Source: an uncultured Lachnospiraceae bacterium
Lineage (GTDB): Bacteria > Bacillota > Clostridia > Lachnospirales > Lachnospiraceae
Reading direction: 5' to 3'
Assembly: GCA_947626745.1 (NCBI GenBank)
Contig: CANQTF010000002.1
Location: 186,001 to 250,000 of the forward strand
Length of the DNA: 64,000 nt
A program made the translations under genes and the position numbers. The first letter of the stretch is position 1. Each line of letters opens with the position of its first letter. Positions 26,357 through 36,530 of this stretch are shown here, in pieces. The notes beneath the pieces are model-generated. The model ran no database searches and was not told the DNA's origin. It worked only from the letters and a program-made list of their open reading frames with translations.

Positions 26357-29239
26357 ATGGCAGATACGACAGATACAGTAAAGATGCGCCCGCGGGAGTA
26401 CATTAAGATACGCGGGGCGAACGAACATAACCTTAAGAATCTGAATGTGGACGTGCCGCGGAACGAGTTCGTGGTATTTACCGGGCTGTCAGGCTCGGGG
26501 AAGTCTTCCCTTGCCTTTGATACGATCTACGCGGAGGGGCAGAGGAGATACATGGAGTCGCTGTCCTCCTACGCGAGGCAGTTCCTGGGACAGATGGAAA
26601 AACCCGATGTGGAGAGGATAGAAGGACTGTCTCCGGCTATCTCTATCGACCAGAAATCGACGAACAGGAATCCCCGCTCCACGGTGGGGACCGTGACCGA
26701 GATATACGATTATTTCAGGCTTCTGTATGCGAGGATCGGTATTCCGCACTGTCCGAAGTGCGGCAGGGAGATCCGGAAACAGACCGTGGATCAGATCGTG
26801 GATCAGATCCTGACGATGCCGGAGGGATCCAAGATACAGCTTCTCGCCCCGGTGGTGCGCGGCAGGAAGGGCGAACATGCCAAAGTGTTTGAGAGGGCCA
26901 AGAGAAGCGGCTATGTGCGGGTGCGGGTAGACGGCAATCTGTATGATCTGTCCGAGGATATCCCGATGGAAAAAAATATCAAGCACAATATAGAGATCAT
27001 CGTTGACCGTCTGGTGGTGAAGCCGGGGATCGAGAGACGTCTGACCGACTCTATCGAGAGCGTTTTTGCATTGGCGGAAGGCATGATGATACTGGACGTG
27101 ATCGACGGAGAGTCCTATAATTTCAGCCAGAATTTTGCATGTCCGGACTGCGGTATCAGTATCGGTGAGATCGAGCCCAGAAGCTTTTCCTTCAATAACC
27201 CGTTCGGCGCGTGTCCGGAATGTTTCGGGCTGGGCTACAAAATGGAGTTTGACGTGGATCTGATGATACCCGATAAGAGCCTCAGCCTGAACGAAGGCGC
27301 GATCAGCGTGATCGGCTGGCAGTCCAGCGGGGACAAGGGCAGTTTTACCAACGCGATGCTGCAGGCGCTTGCCCGGGAATTCAAATTCAGTATGGACACG
27401 CCCTTTGAACAGCTTACGAAGGAAGTGCAGGACGTGATCTGCTACGGCACGGACAGGAAAGTGGATGTCTATTATGAAGGACAGCGGGGCAAGGGCGTGT
27501 ATCCGATCGCATTCGAGGGACTGATCCGGAACGTGGAGCGCAGATACCGTGAGACGGCCTCCGATCTGACGAAACAGGAGTACGAGACATTCATGCGCAT
27601 CACGCCGTGCAAAGAGTGCGGCGGTATGCGACTGAAAAAAGAGTCTCTCGCCGTGACGGTGTGCGACAGGAATATATATGAGATCACGTCCATGTCTATC
27701 AAAAAGCTGTATGACTTTATCGGCGGCATGGAGCTGACACCGCAGCAGCAGTTGATCGGCAGCCGGATCCTGAAAGAGATCCGTGCGCGCGTGGGCTTTC
27801 TGGTGGAGGTGGGGTTGGAATACCTGTCGCTGTCGAGAGCCACGGGAACGCTGTCCGGCGGCGAAGCGCAGCGCATCAGGCTGGCGACACAGATCGGCTC
27901 GGGTCTGGTGGGCGTGTGCTATATACTGGACGAACCCAGTATCGGACTGCACCAGCGCGACAACGACAAGCTGATCGCGGCGCTTAAGAATCTGAAGGAT
28001 ATGGGAAATACCTTGATCGTTGTGGAGCATGACGAGGACACGATGCTGGCGGCGGATCATATCGTGGACATCGGGCCGGGGGCGGGTTCCCACGGCGGCG
28101 AAGTGGTCGCGCAGGGAACGGCGCAGGAGATCATGCAGGTGGAGGAATCCGTTACGGGCCAGTATCTGAGCGGCAAGCTGCAGATCCCCGTTCCGGAGGT
28201 CCGCAAGAAACCGACGGGATATCTGACGGTCAGGGGAGCGGAGGAGAACAACCTGAAGAAGATAGATGTCAAGATACCGCTCGGTATTTTGACATGTGTG
28301 ACAGGCGTGTCCGGCTCCGGCAAGAGCTCTCTCGTGAATGAGATCCTGTACAAGCGGCTTGCCAGGGATCTGAACAGGGCGCGCTGCATTCCGGGCAGAC
28401 ATACGAAGATCGAGGGGATCAGGCAGTTAGACAAGGTGATCAATATCGACCAGTCTCCTATCGGCAGGACGCCCAGATCCAACCCGGCCACCTATACGGG
28501 GGTGTTCGACCAGATCAGGGATCTCTTTGCCTCAACGCAGGACGCCAAGGCGAGAGGGTACAAGAAGGGACGCTTCAGCTTCAACGTGAAGGGAGGACGC
28601 TGCGAGGCGTGCAGCGGCGACGGCATCATCAAGATCGAGATGCATTTTCTGCCGGACGTCTACGTGCCCTGCGAGGTGTGCGGCGGCAAGCGGTACAACC
28701 GCGAGACGCTGGAAGTAAAGTATAAGGGAAAGAGCATTTTTGACGTATTGGACATGACGGTGGAGGAGGCGCTGCCTTTCTTTGAGAATCTCCCGTCTAT
28801 CCGGCGCAAGATCGAGACGCTCTATGACGTGGGCCTTTCCTACGTGAAGCTGGGGCAGCCCTCCACCACCCTCTCCGGCGGCGAGGCGCAGCGCATCAAG
28901 CTGGCGACGGAACTGAGCAAGCGCGGAACGGGCAGGACGATCTATATCTTGGACGAGCCGACTACGGGACTGCACTTTGCGGACGTACACAAGCTTGTGA
29001 ATATCCTGCACAAGCTGACGGAGGGCGGCAACACGGTGGTGGTCATAGAGCATAATCTGGATGTCATCAAGACCGCCGATTACATCATAGATATGGGGCC
29101 AGAGGGCGGCGACGGCGGCGGCACCGTGATCGCGCAGGGAACGCCCGAACAGGTCGCGGAGGATCCTGCTTCTTACACGGGGATCTACGTGAAGAAGATG
29201 CTGGAACGGTATCGGGAGAGCCGACGGAAAAAGAAATGA
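26357..29239 (+). CDS. uvrA: Excinuclease ABC subunit A
   Basis: ABC-type damage sensor that loads UvrB. 960 residues from ATG 26357, eight bases after GGAG. Two ATP-binding modules: the first with [13 protein letters not shown] (about residue 31) and [12 protein letters not shown]; the second with [13 protein letters not shown] (about 657) and a second [12 protein letters not shown]. Three zinc-finger CxxC pairs are visible (CPKCG; CPDCG/CPECF; CEACSG/CEVCGG). Everything expected of a full-length UvrA is present. Transcription likely ends at the hairpin just downstream. Confidence 0.97.
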   Translation: MADTTDTVKMRPREYIKIRGANEHNLKNLNVDVPRNEFVVFTGLSGSGKSSLAFDTIYAEGQRRYMESLSSYARQFLGQMEKPDVERIEGLSPAISIDQKSTNRNPRSTVGTVTEIYDYFRLLYARIGIPHCPKCGREIRKQTVDQIVDQILTMPEGSKIQLLAPVVRGRKGEHAKVFERAKRSGYVRVRVDGNLYDLSEDIPMEKNIKHNIEIIVDRLVVKPGIERRLTDSIESVFALAEGMMILDVIDGESYNFSQNFACPDCGISIGEIEPRSFSFNNPFGACPECFGLGYKMEFDVDLMIPDKSLSLNEGAISVIGWQSSGDKGSFTNAMLQALAREFKFSMDTPFEQLTKEVQDVICYGTDRKVDVYYEGQRGKGVYPIAFEGLIRNVERRYRETASDLTKQEYETFMRITPCKECGGMRLKKESLAVTVCDRNIYEITSMSIKKLYDFIGGMELTPQQQLIGSRILKEIRARVGFLVEVGLEYLSLSRATGTLSGGEAQRIRLATQIGSGLVGVCYILDEPSIGLHQRDNDKLIAALKNLKDMGNTLIVVEHDEDTMLAADHIVDIGPGAGSHGGEVVAQGTAQEIMQVEESVTGQYLSGKLQIPVPEVRKKPTGYLTVRGAEENNLKKIDVKIPLGILTCVTGVSGSGKSSLVNEILYKRLARDLNRARCIPGRHTKIEGIRQLDKVINIDQSPIGRTPRSNPATYTGVFDQIRDLFASTQDAKARGYKKGRFSFNVKGGRCEACSGDGIIKIEMHFLPDVYVPCEVCGGKRYNRETLEVKYKGKSIFDVLDMTVEEALPFFENLPSIRRKIETLYDVGLSYVKLGQPSTTLSGGEAQRIKLATELSKRGTGRTIYILDEPTTGLHFADVHKLVNILHKLTEGGNTVVVIEHNLDVIKTADYIIDMGPEGGDGGGTVIAQGTPEQVAEDPASYTGIYVKKMLERYRESRRKKK

Positions 29240-29304
29240 TTTTTTCCGGCAGGGGTTAAGAAATACAGAAGATGCGCCGATATAAACAACGTAAGGCACG
29301 GATG

Positions 29305-29348
29305 CCAAAAACAGAGCGAAAGGAATCGTTCTGTTTTTGGTGTTTTTT
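29305..29348 (+). terminator. Terminator after uvrA
   Basis: CCAAAAACAGA (29305-29315) pairs with TCTGTTTTTGG (29330-29340), extended inward by CG pairs, followed by TGTTTTTTAA. Confidence 0.85.
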
Positions 29349-29377
29349 AATTTTTTCAAAAAAATAAATAAACCCCT

Positions 29378-29405
29378 TTGAAAAACCAATTCTTTAGGTT
29401 ATAAT
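29378..29405 (+). promoter_or_regulatory. Sigma-A promoter of mreB-like / flagellar rod operon
   Basis: TTGAAA at 29378-29383, 16-base spacer, perfect TATAAT at 29400-29405, 43 bp before the start codon. Confidence 0.75.
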
Positions 29406-29448
29406 ATATCCTGCACCGATAGACCGTAGGAAAGGGGATCAAAGGCAT

Positions 29449-30441
29449 ATGCAGTACACAGATATTGGAATCGATTTGGGAACGGCTAGCATATTGGTCT
29501 ACATCAGGGGCAAGGGCGTTGTGCTGAAAGAGCCTTCTGTTGTGGCATTCGATAGAGATACAAACAAGATCAAAGCGATCGGCGAGGACGCCAGACTGAT
29601 GCTCGGAAGGACGCCGGGCAACATTGTGGCGGTCAGGCCGCTGAGACAGGGCGTTATTTCCGATTATCAGGTCACCGAGAAAATGATGAAATATTTTATC
29701 CAGAAAGCGCTGGGAAAGAAGACTTTCCGCAAGCCCCGCATCGCGGTATGCGTGCCGAGCGGCGTCACGGAGGTTGAGAAGAAGGCGGTTGAGGATGCGA
29801 CCTATCAGGCGGGCGCCAGAGAGGTGTCCATTATTGAAGAGCCTATTGCGGCGGCGATCGGAGCGGGTATCGACATCTCCAAGCCCTGCGGCAACATGAT
29901 CGTGGATATCGGCGGCGGTACTTCCGATATCGCCGTGATCTCTCTCGGCGGCACGGTGGTCAGCGCATCGATCAAGATCGCAGGAGACGATTTTGACGAG
30001 GCGATCGTCCGCTACATGCGTAAGAAACACAATCTGCTGATCGGTGAGCGGACGGCAGAGGATCTGAAGATCAAGATCGGCTCCGCCTTCAAGAGAGCCG
30101 AGGTCGATTATATGGACGTCAGGGGACGTAATCTGGTGACGGGTCTGCCGCGCACCGTCAAGGTATCCTCCGAGGAGACGGAGGAAGCGCTGCACGAGAC
30201 CACGGTACAGATCGTAGAGACGATCCACAGCGTTCTGGAGAAGACGCCTCCGGAGCTGGCGGCCGATATCGCCGACCGGGGGATCGTGCTCACGGGCGGC
30301 GGAAGTCTGCTGCGCGGTCTGGAGGATCTGATCGCGGACAAGACCGGCATCAATACGATGACGGCGGAAGATCCCATGACGGCGGTTGCTATCGGCACGG
30401 GCAAATACGTAGAGTTCCTTGCGGGGTATCGCGAGGACTAG
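29449..30441 (+). CDS. mreB: MreB/Mbl-type actin-like cell-shape protein
   Basis: 330 residues of the MreB family. Phosphate-1 motif IGIDLGTASILVY (about 6-18), phosphate-2 DIGGGTSDIAVISLGG (about 158-173) and the adenosine-site GGGSLLRGLEDLI (about 283-295) are all present. It forms membrane-associated filaments that steer cell-wall synthesis. The next genes are FlhO/FlhP-like flagellar rod proteins, the same order as mbl-flhO-flhP in Bacillus, so the Mbl paralogue is the best guess. No mreC or mreD is nearby, which also argues against the classical mreBCD operon. Confidence 0.93.
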   Translation: MQYTDIGIDLGTASILVYIRGKGVVLKEPSVVAFDRDTNKIKAIGEDARLMLGRTPGNIVAVRPLRQGVISDYQVTEKMMKYFIQKALGKKTFRKPRIAVCVPSGVTEVEKKAVEDATYQAGAREVSIIEEPIAAAIGAGIDISKPCGNMIVDIGGGTSDIAVISLGGTVVSASIKIAGDDFDEAIVRYMRKKHNLLIGERTAEDLKIKIGSAFKRAEVDYMDVRGRNLVTGLPRTVKVSSEETEEALHETTVQIVETIHSVLEKTPPELAADIADRGIVLTGGGSLLRGLEDLIADKTGINTMTAEDPMTAVAIGTGKYVEFLAGYRED

Positions 30442-30456
30442 GAGAGGCAGGATACT

Positions 30457-31311
30457 ATGCTTAAAGGATTGTACACGGCGTACACGGCAATGGTCAATGA
30501 GCAGCACAGAATGGATGTCATGACGAACAATCTGGCGAACGCGACCACTATCGGCTATAAGAAGGAAGGCTCTACGAGCCAGGCGTTTGACAGTATGCTG
30601 GCGTATAAGATCAAGGATCTGTCCGAGGCGGCCAATCTGCCGCGGCTGATCAGCACATCGAAGTCGGTTGACGAATACGAGAGCAACAACGAGGCGAATC
30701 CCGATTACATGCAGAACCGCGTCAGAAGGGTCGGCATGAACATGGGCGTCAAGATCGGCGAGAACTATGTGGATTTCTCGGAGGGGCCGATCAAGGAGAC
30801 GGGGAACACCTTTGACCTTGCGATCTCCGACAGAGGTTTCTTTGCGGTAGAGTACACCAATAAGGCGGGCGAGACGTCGGTGAAGTATACGCGGGACGGC
30901 AACTTCACCATGGACAGACAGGGATATCTCGTGACGCAGGACGGCGATTTCGTGTTGGACGAACGCGGACGCCATATCAGAATGAACACGGCGCTGCCCG
31001 TGAGTATCGATCGGAGCGGCAATATCACGCAGGACGGCAATTTCGTTGCGACGATCGGGCTGACGGACTTTGAGGATTACAATTATCTGGAACACTTTGG
31101 CGAGAATTTCTTTGAGCCGGTGGAGGGAGCAACGGAGATCGAGACCGAGTCGCAGATCCATTCCGGCTATCTGGAGATGTCCAATATGTCCACGGTGACG
31201 GAGATGGTCAATATGATCGCCATTCAGCGTCATTACGACAGCAACCAGAAGGTCATCACTACATACGACGAGACACTGGATATTGCGGTAAACCAGTTGG
31301 GTAAAGTATAA
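30457..31311 (+). CDS. Flagellar hook-basal body protein (FlhO/FlgF-like)
   Basis: 284 residues with the rod/hook family N-terminus MLKGLYTAYTAMVNEQHRMD followed by NNLANATTIGYKKEG. The central D1-type domain carries the AISDRGFFAVEY pattern. The conserved C-terminal helix is SGYLEMSNMSTVTEMVNMIAIQRHYDSNQK. Proximal-rod subunit exported by the flagellar type III system. It begins 15 bp after the mreB-like gene and precedes a second rod gene, matching FlhO of Bacillus by position. Confidence 0.9.
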   Translation: MLKGLYTAYTAMVNEQHRMDVMTNNLANATTIGYKKEGSTSQAFDSMLAYKIKDLSEAANLPRLISTSKSVDEYESNNEANPDYMQNRVRRVGMNMGVKIGENYVDFSEGPIKETGNTFDLAISDRGFFAVEYTNKAGETSVKYTRDGNFTMDRQGYLVTQDGDFVLDERGRHIRMNTALPVSIDRSGNITQDGNFVATIGLTDFEDYNYLEHFGENFFEPVEGATEIETESQIHSGYLEMSNMSTVTEMVNMIAIQRHYDSNQKVITTYDETLDIAVNQLGKV

Positions 31312-31340
31312 GAGAAAACACATAATGGGAGGCGTTAAGC

Positions 31341-32159
31341 ATGGTTAGGAGTTTGTGGTCGGCAGCGACCGGTATGAATGCACAGCAGGTCAGCCTGGAC
31401 ACGATCGCCAACAATCTGGCGAATGTCAACTCGGTGGGTTATAAGACGCAGGTGGCGCAGTTTAAGTCGCTTCTGTATCAGAATCTGCAGTCCGTCACCA
31501 CTACGGCGAACGGCGATCCGAAGCCCACTTCGTCACAGGTCGGGCTGGGCGTCAGGACTTCTTCGATCAACTCGGTCTTCAGGCAGGGCCCGCTGCTCGA
31601 TGCGGACAGCGATACGGCGTTTGCGATCGAGGGCAACGGCTTCTTCGCGGTACGCGGCGAGGACGGTGTCACCTATTATACCAGAAACGGTGATTTCACA
31701 TGGGCGCTGAGTGCGAACGGCGGCATGACGCTGACAAACGCGGACGGTCTTCCGGTGCTGGACAGCAACAACCGGCCGATCGCGCTGAACCGCAGCTACA
31801 TCGCGAGCAAGCTTTCTATCACGGAGGACGGCCAGATCTGTTATCCTGACGGCCAGAACAATCCGCAGCCTATCGGGATCACGATCGGCACATATCAGTT
31901 CAGCAATCCGGGCGGTCTGCAGAGGGTCGGCGATACGCTTTTTGCGGTGACGGATGCCAGCGGACGTGCGCTCAATGAAGATACGACTGCCGAGGTGTCG
32001 AAGAGCCGGATCGTACAGGGCTATCTGGAAGGCTCCAACGTGGAGGTTGCCAATGAGATGGTCAACATGATCGTCACACAGCGTGCCTACGAGATGAACT
32101 CCAAGGCGATCATTACGTCCGACGCCATGATGGAGGTTGCCAATAACCTGAAGAGATAA
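31341..32159 (+). CDS. Flagellar basal-body rod protein (FlhP/FlgG-like)
   Basis: 272 residues: N-terminal VRSLWSAATGMNAQQVSLDT and IANNLANVNSVGYKTQVAQF; central FAIEGNGFFAV; C-terminal QGYLEGSNVEVANEMVNMIV then TQRAYEMNSKAI. These are hallmark FlgG family segments. Together with the preceding gene it would make the two rod proteins of the FlhO/FlhP pair. A GGAGGC site lies upstream of the ATG. Confidence 0.92.
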   Translation: MVRSLWSAATGMNAQQVSLDTIANNLANVNSVGYKTQVAQFKSLLYQNLQSVTTTANGDPKPTSSQVGLGVRTSSINSVFRQGPLLDADSDTAFAIEGNGFFAVRGEDGVTYYTRNGDFTWALSANGGMTLTNADGLPVLDSNNRPIALNRSYIASKLSITEDGQICYPDGQNNPQPIGITIGTYQFSNPGGLQRVGDTLFAVTDASGRALNEDTTAEVSKSRIVQGYLEGSNVEVANEMVNMIVTQRAYEMNSKAIITSDAMMEVANNLKR

Positions 32160-32225
32160 CTGCGCGGCGCAGGAAGAGGGAAAGGATAGCCGCCCACGTA
32201 CGGCAGGGGCGGCGCGGTAGAAGAG

Positions 32226-32594
32226 ATGAGCATGGATCTGACCGGTGCGGGATTGTATACGGATTATATGACAGACGCCGAGAGAGTGGCCACTGAAAAA
32301 CTGCAGAGCCGGCTGGAAAATACGGCCAAGACGGAGAACGCCGACGATGACGCGCTCTTTGATGCCTGTAAACAGTTTGAGGCGTATCTCTGGGAACAGG
32401 TCTACAAGGAGATGGAGAAGACCACCAAGCTTTTTGATGACGACGACAAAGACGAGAGCACTTACGCGGCCAATATGACCGATTATTTCAAAGACATGAT
32501 GGTTCAGCAGATCTCTGAGCAGACAGCTTCCGAAAGCTCCAATTCTCTGGCGCGCATGCTCTACGAACAGGCAAAGCGCAACTATAATCTGTAA
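32226..32594 (+). CDS. Rod-binding protein (FlgJ N-terminal domain only)
   Basis: 122 residues. The core DDALFDACKQFEAYLWEQVYKEMEKT, then FKDMMVQQISEQTASESSNSLARMLYEQ, matches the rod-binding domain of FlgJ. No muramidase domain follows, as is usual in Firmicutes, so another wall hydrolase must open the peptidoglycan. It follows the rod gene by 66 bp and completes a rod-assembly cluster. A second ATG at 32232 is an alternative start. Confidence 0.85.
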   Translation: MSMDLTGAGLYTDYMTDAERVATEKLQSRLENTAKTENADDDALFDACKQFEAYLWEQVYKEMEKTTKLFDDDDKDESTYAANMTDYFKDMMVQQISEQTASESSNSLARMLYEQAKRNYNL

Positions 32595-32620
32595 ATGTTA
32601 TCATAGGATATACGAGTGCA

Positions 32621-32655
32621 AACGGGCTGCTTGGCAAGGCGGCCCGTTGCTTTTT
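32621..32655 (+). terminator. Terminator after the flagellar rod genes
   Basis: AACGGGC (32621-32627) pairs with GCCCGTT (32642-32648), with inner pairing of CTT/AAG, followed by GCTTTTT. Its position inside the longest recD2 reading frame supports the later recD2 start. Confidence 0.75.
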
Positions 32656-32688
32656 CCAACGGAAAGAAACGGAAAGTATCACGGACAT

Positions 32689-34929
32689 ATGGAAAAGATC
32701 AAGGGCTTTATAGAACATATCATATTCCGAAACGCGGGCAACGGCTATACGGTGCTGAATCTCATAAGCGGCGAGGAAGAGATCACCTGTGTCGGCTTTT
32801 TCAAAACCATGGATCAGGGAGAGACGATAGAGGCCGAGGGAGATTACACAACCCACCCGGTATACGGCGAGCAGTTTAAGATAGAGAACTACCGGATCGT
32901 GCCGCCGGAGGATGAGCTGAGCATAGAGCGGTATCTGGGCTCCGGCGCTGTCAAAGGTGTGGGCGCCGCGCTTGCGGCACGGATCGTCAAACGGTTCGGG
33001 GCAGACACATACCGCATCATAGAGGAGGAGCCGGAGCGTCTTGCCGAGATCAAGGGCATCAGTGAGCGCAAGGCGCGGGAGATCGCTGCCGCCGTGTACG
33101 AGAAACGGGATGCGAGAGAGGCGATGACATTCCTGCAGCAGTACGGCGTATCCAATACGCTGGCGATCCGTATCTACGAGCATTACGGGCCGCGTCTGTA
33201 CGGCGTCCTGAAGGAGAATCCGTATCAGATGGCAGAAGATATTCAGGGGATCGGATTCCGGATCGCCGATGAGATCGCAGCGCGCGCCGGGGTGCATACC
33301 GATTCCGACTATCGGATCAGGAGCGGCGTCCTCTATGCGCTCATGCTGGCGGGGGCGGAGGGGCACTGTTATCTGCCACAGAATATCCTTCTGCGCAAGG
33401 CGGGGGAACTGCTGCAGCTTGAACCCGCGGTCATAGAGCCGCAGCTTGCGAATCTCGCCATGGACAAGAAGCTGGTCATCAAACGTTCGCCGGATCCGGA
33501 GGAGGTCTGCCGGGTCTATGCGTCCGCCTATTACTATGCGGAACTGAACTGTGCCAAGATGCTGCATGACCTGAACGTATCCGTGGAAAAAGAGCTTCTG
33601 CCGGCGGAAGAGGCCGGCATCGACGCCAAGATCGGAGTGCTGCAGAAAGAACTGGATATCGAACTGGACGATCTGCAGAGGCGGTCGGTGGCGGAGAGCG
33701 TGAAGAACGGTATCTTCATTCTTTCGGGCGGTCCGGGTACGGGCAAGACCACGACGATCAATTCGATCATACGGTATTTTCTGTCGGAGGGCATGGATAT
33801 CTGTCTGGCCGCGCCGACGGGACGGGCGGCGAAGCGGATGACGGAGGCGACGGGGTATGAGGCCAAGACGATCCACCGCCTTCTGGAACTGAACGGCGCG
33901 CTCTCGGGAGAGACCGGCTCCGCCAGATTTGAGCGGAATGAAGAGAATCCGCTGGAGGCGGACGTGATCATTGTGGACGAGATGTCTATGGTCGATATTT
34001 TCCTGTTTCAGGCGCTTCTCAAGGCCATTACGGTCGGGACGCGGCTCATCATGGTCGGAGATGTCAACCAGCTTCCCTCGGTGGGCGCCGGTCAGGTGCT
34101 TCACGATATCATGGAAAGCGAACGTTTTCCGATGGTGGTGCTTGAAAGGATATTCCGACAGGCGGGCGAGAGCGATATCGTCCGGAACGCTCATCGGATC
34201 CATGCCGGAGAACCGCTTTCGCTGGACAATAAGAGCAGGGATTTCTTTTTCTTAGAGCGGAGCGACGTAAATGTGATCTACAAACATATGATACAGCTCA
34301 TCACAGAGAAGCTCCCTGCCTATGTGGGCGCGCAGCCGTACGACATTCAGGTGCTGACGCCGATGCGCAAGGGCAGCTTGGGCGTGGAGACGCTGAACGG
34401 TATCTTACAGCGGTACCTGAATCCGCCCTCCGAGACCAAGAGGGAATATACGACCGGCAGCGTTCTTTTGCGGGAGCAGGACAAGGTCATGCAGATCAGG
34501 AACAATTATCAGCTGGAGTGGGAGATCGTCAGCAAGTATGGCATTCCCATTGACAAGGGCGTCGGGATCTTCAACGGCGATATCGGCACGATCCTGCAGA
34601 TCAACGAACACGCCGGGGAGGTGGTGGTCGAGTATGACGAGCACAGGCGGGTCACCTATCCTTTTGCACAGCTTGATGAGATCGAGCTTGCCTATGCGGT
34701 GACGATACACAAATCGCAGGGCAGCGAGTATCCGGCGGTCGTCATGCCGCTGCTGTCCGGGCCGCGCATGCTCTTCAACCGTAACCTGCTGTATACGGGC
34801 GTGACGCGCGCCAAGAACTGTGTGACGATCCTCGGCAGCAGAGATACGCTGCAGGAAATGATAGACAACAATTTTCAAAACCGCCGGTACACCGGACTGG
34901 CGGATCGGATCAGGGAACTGATACCGTGA
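32689..34929 (+). CDS. recD2: ATP-dependent RecD2-like DNA helicase
   Basis: 746 residues from ATG 32689 (GGAAAG upstream). An OB-like N-terminal domain and helix-hairpin-helix region (YLGSGAVKGVGAALAARIVKRFG and ISERKAREIAA) precede the SF1B helicase core: Walker A GGPGTGKTTTI (about residue 348), DEMSMVD (Walker B, about 443), and motif VI with YTGVTRAKNCVTI near the C-terminus. This is the RecD2 class found in bacteria without RecBC; it is a 5'-3' helicase involved in replication-fork repair. comF overlaps its end closely. Confidence 0.95.
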   Translation: MEKIKGFIEHIIFRNAGNGYTVLNLISGEEEITCVGFFKTMDQGETIEAEGDYTTHPVYGEQFKIENYRIVPPEDELSIERYLGSGAVKGVGAALAARIVKRFGADTYRIIEEEPERLAEIKGISERKAREIAAAVYEKRDAREAMTFLQQYGVSNTLAIRIYEHYGPRLYGVLKENPYQMAEDIQGIGFRIADEIAARAGVHTDSDYRIRSGVLYALMLAGAEGHCYLPQNILLRKAGELLQLEPAVIEPQLANLAMDKKLVIKRSPDPEEVCRVYASAYYYAELNCAKMLHDLNVSVEKELLPAEEAGIDAKIGVLQKELDIELDDLQRRSVAESVKNGIFILSGGPGTGKTTTINSIIRYFLSEGMDICLAAPTGRAAKRMTEATGYEAKTIHRLLELNGALSGETGSARFERNEENPLEADVIIVDEMSMVDIFLFQALLKAITVGTRLIMVGDVNQLPSVGAGQVLHDIMESERFPMVVLERIFRQAGESDIVRNAHRIHAGEPLSLDNKSRDFFFLERSDVNVIYKHMIQLITEKLPAYVGAQPYDIQVLTPMRKGSLGVETLNGILQRYLNPPSETKREYTTGSVLLREQDKVMQIRNNYQLEWEIVSKYGIPIDKGVGIFNGDIGTILQINEHAGEVVVEYDEHRRVTYPFAQLDEIELAYAVTIHKSQGSEYPAVVMPLLSGPRMLFNRNLLYTGVTRAKNCVTILGSRDTLQEMIDNNFQNRRYTGLADRIRELIP

Positions 34930-34946
34930 CCATAAGGAGCACATCT

Positions 34947-35663
34947 ATGAAAAAAACATTTCTCGGGACATTGACGGATCTTCTCTATCCGCGACGCTGT
35001 CCTGTCTGCGACAAGGCTGTCATGCCTTTCGGGAGTCTCGTCTGTGAGACATGCGGCGGGAAGACCGCCTATATCAAAGAACCGTACTGTATGAAGTGCG
35101 GCAAGGAGCTGGCGGAGACGGAGGCCGAGTACTGCGGCGACTGTATGCGGCATCGGCATCTGTTTGACAGGGGACGCGCGGTTTTTGCATATAAAAGCAT
35201 ATCGGATTCACTCTATCGGTTCAAGTATCGGGGCCGGCAGGAATATGCGGCATATTACGCCGCGTGTATGGCGGACCGTCTGGGCGAGTGGATACTGCAG
35301 TGCAGACCGGACGCGCTCGTGCCCGTTCCGATACACCCCTCCAAGCGCAGGGCGAGGGGCTATAATCAGGCGGAGGCGCTCGCGAGAGAGTTGGGAGAAC
35401 TGCTGCATATCGCCGTCGATACCGGATTGATCAAAAGAGTGCGCAAAACGACTCCCATGAAAGAATTATCCGCGTCCGAGAGACAAAATAATTTGAAAAG
35501 GGCTTTCAAAATCTGTCGTAATGATGTAAAATTAAATACGATTATAATTATCGACGACATCTACACGACCGGCAGCACGATAGATGCGATGAGTCGTGAG
35601 CTTCGCAGGGCGGGCGTGAAGAGGATCTATTTCGCGGCGCTTGCGATCGGCAGGGGGTTTTGA
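34947..35663 (+). CDS. comF: ComF family phosphoribosyltransferase-like protein
   Basis: 238 residues from ATG 34947, eight bases after AAGGAG. The N-terminus has four CxxC-type cysteines (CPVC, CETCGG, CMKCG, CGDC) forming a zinc ribbon; the C-terminal phosphoribosyltransferase domain has the PRPP loop IIIIDDIYTTGSTIDAM. In Bacillus ComFC is needed late in DNA uptake. Here the adjacency to RecD2 and to the YvyF-type flagellar gene matches the comF-yvyF arrangement. No comFA helicase is present. Confidence 0.9.
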   Translation: MKKTFLGTLTDLLYPRRCPVCDKAVMPFGSLVCETCGGKTAYIKEPYCMKCGKELAETEAEYCGDCMRHRHLFDRGRAVFAYKSISDSLYRFKYRGRQEYAAYYAACMADRLGEWILQCRPDALVPVPIHPSKRRARGYNQAEALARELGELLHIAVDTGLIKRVRKTTPMKELSASERQNNLKRAFKICRNDVKLNTIIIIDDIYTTGSTIDAMSRELRRAGVKRIYFAALAIGRGF

Positions 35664-35691
35664 CATAACAAAAGTATAGGAGGGTAATGGC

Positions 35692-36102
35692 ATGAACGCG
35701 AGGAATTGCAGAAAATGTGGACGGTTGTTTAACTATGTGTCGGGGCCGCCGCTCTGTATGGCATGCAGAGAGGCGCTGGAGGCTAAGTTTCAGGAGGTCA
35801 AGGAGTATATTCGGGAGCACGGGCATGTGACGATCGCGGAGGTAGCGGAGGCGTGTGACGTGTCGCAGAATCAGATCCAGGCATGGCTGAAGGACGAGCG
35901 TCTGGAGCTCGCGGAAGGCTCCGGGATCGAGCTGGAGTGCGAGAAGTGCGGCAAGCCGATCACCAGCGGACGTTTCTGTGAGCAGTGCAAGAACAGTATG
36001 GCAAATCAGCTCAGCCACAGCATTGAGAAGCCGCAGGCGCCGAAGCCTGCCGAGCACAAGAAGGATGTGCGCGACAACCCGAAGATGCGTTTCTTGGGTT
36101 AG
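35692..36102 (+). CDS. YvyF-like flagellar operon protein
   Basis: 136 residues. N-terminal zinc-finger CRKCGRLFNYVSGPPLCMAC; a central helix-turn-helix-like region (VTIAEVAEACDVSQNQIQAWLKDERL); then a second CEKCG...CEQC pair and a basic tail. This composition matches the flagellar operon protein family represented by B. subtilis YvyF, encoded between comFC and flgM. Here it follows comF, but flgM does not follow; two membrane-protein genes take that place. Function unknown, possibly a regulator. Confidence 0.85.
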   Translation: MNARNCRKCGRLFNYVSGPPLCMACREALEAKFQEVKEYIREHGHVTIAEVAEACDVSQNQIQAWLKDERLELAEGSGIELECEKCGKPITSGRFCEQCKNSMANQLSHSIEKPQAPKPAEHKKDVRDNPKMRFLG

Positions 36103-36111
36103 GAGATCTGT

Positions 36112-36498
36112 ATGTTAAATGAAAAAAGAATAATCCTGATGACGAAAATGGCTTCCTATGAGGCGAACGAGGGCAGGAAGAACGTTGCGATAGGAAGCTA
36201 TTTCCGCAGTGATTATATAGGCTGGCAGGTGCTGAAGTCCATTATAAGTGCAAGCATTGCATTTGTAGTGGTCTTTGGCATGTACATTTTTTATGACTTT
36301 GAAGTGTTCATGACAGACATCTATAAGATGGATCTGTTGGAGTTTGCCAAGTATATACTCAAACAGTATCTGTGGACGGTCGGTGTGTATGCGGTGATTT
36401 CCTATATCGTCTATACGCTGCGCTACGGCAGGGCAGTCAAAAGTCTCAGGCTGTATCAGATGAACCTGCGCAGACTGTCGGAAATGTATAAGCAGTAA
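36112..36498 (+). CDS. Unrecognised membrane protein, two transmembrane segments
   Basis: 128 residues that I cannot assign to a family. The cytoplasmic-looking N-terminus (about 40 residues, charged) contains MTKMASYEANEGRKN. Two hydrophobic segments follow at about residues 43-62 and 85-104. A basic C-terminal tail (RYGRAVKSLRLYQMNLRRL) suggests both ends are cytoplasmic. It lies 9 bp after the YvyF-like gene and 32 bp before a polytopic membrane protein, upstream of the cyclic-di-AMP synthase operon, so an envelope-related role with those partners is possible but unproven. Confidence 0.6.
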   Translation: MLNEKRIILMTKMASYEANEGRKNVAIGSYFRSDYIGWQVLKSIISASIAFVVVFGMYIFYDFEVFMTDIYKMDLLEFAKYILKQYLWTVGVYAVISYIVYTLRYGRAVKSLRLYQMNLRRLSEMYKQ

Positions 36499-36530
36499 AA
36501 ATATGTAGGTGTACGGAAACGAAAGGATAA

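Noticed and set aside
26489..28402. 637-codon minus-strand ORF over uvrA
   Set aside because: Antisense to a fully conserved uvrA; composition is typical of reversed codon bias.
29356..31323. 655-codon minus-strand ORF over mreB-like and flagellar genes
   Set aside because: Spans two unrelated genes and their promoter on the opposite strand; no start signal, Arg/His/Asp-rich translation.
32488..34203. 571-codon minus-strand ORF over recD2
   Set aside because: Antisense shadow of recD2, no RBS, no recognisable domain.
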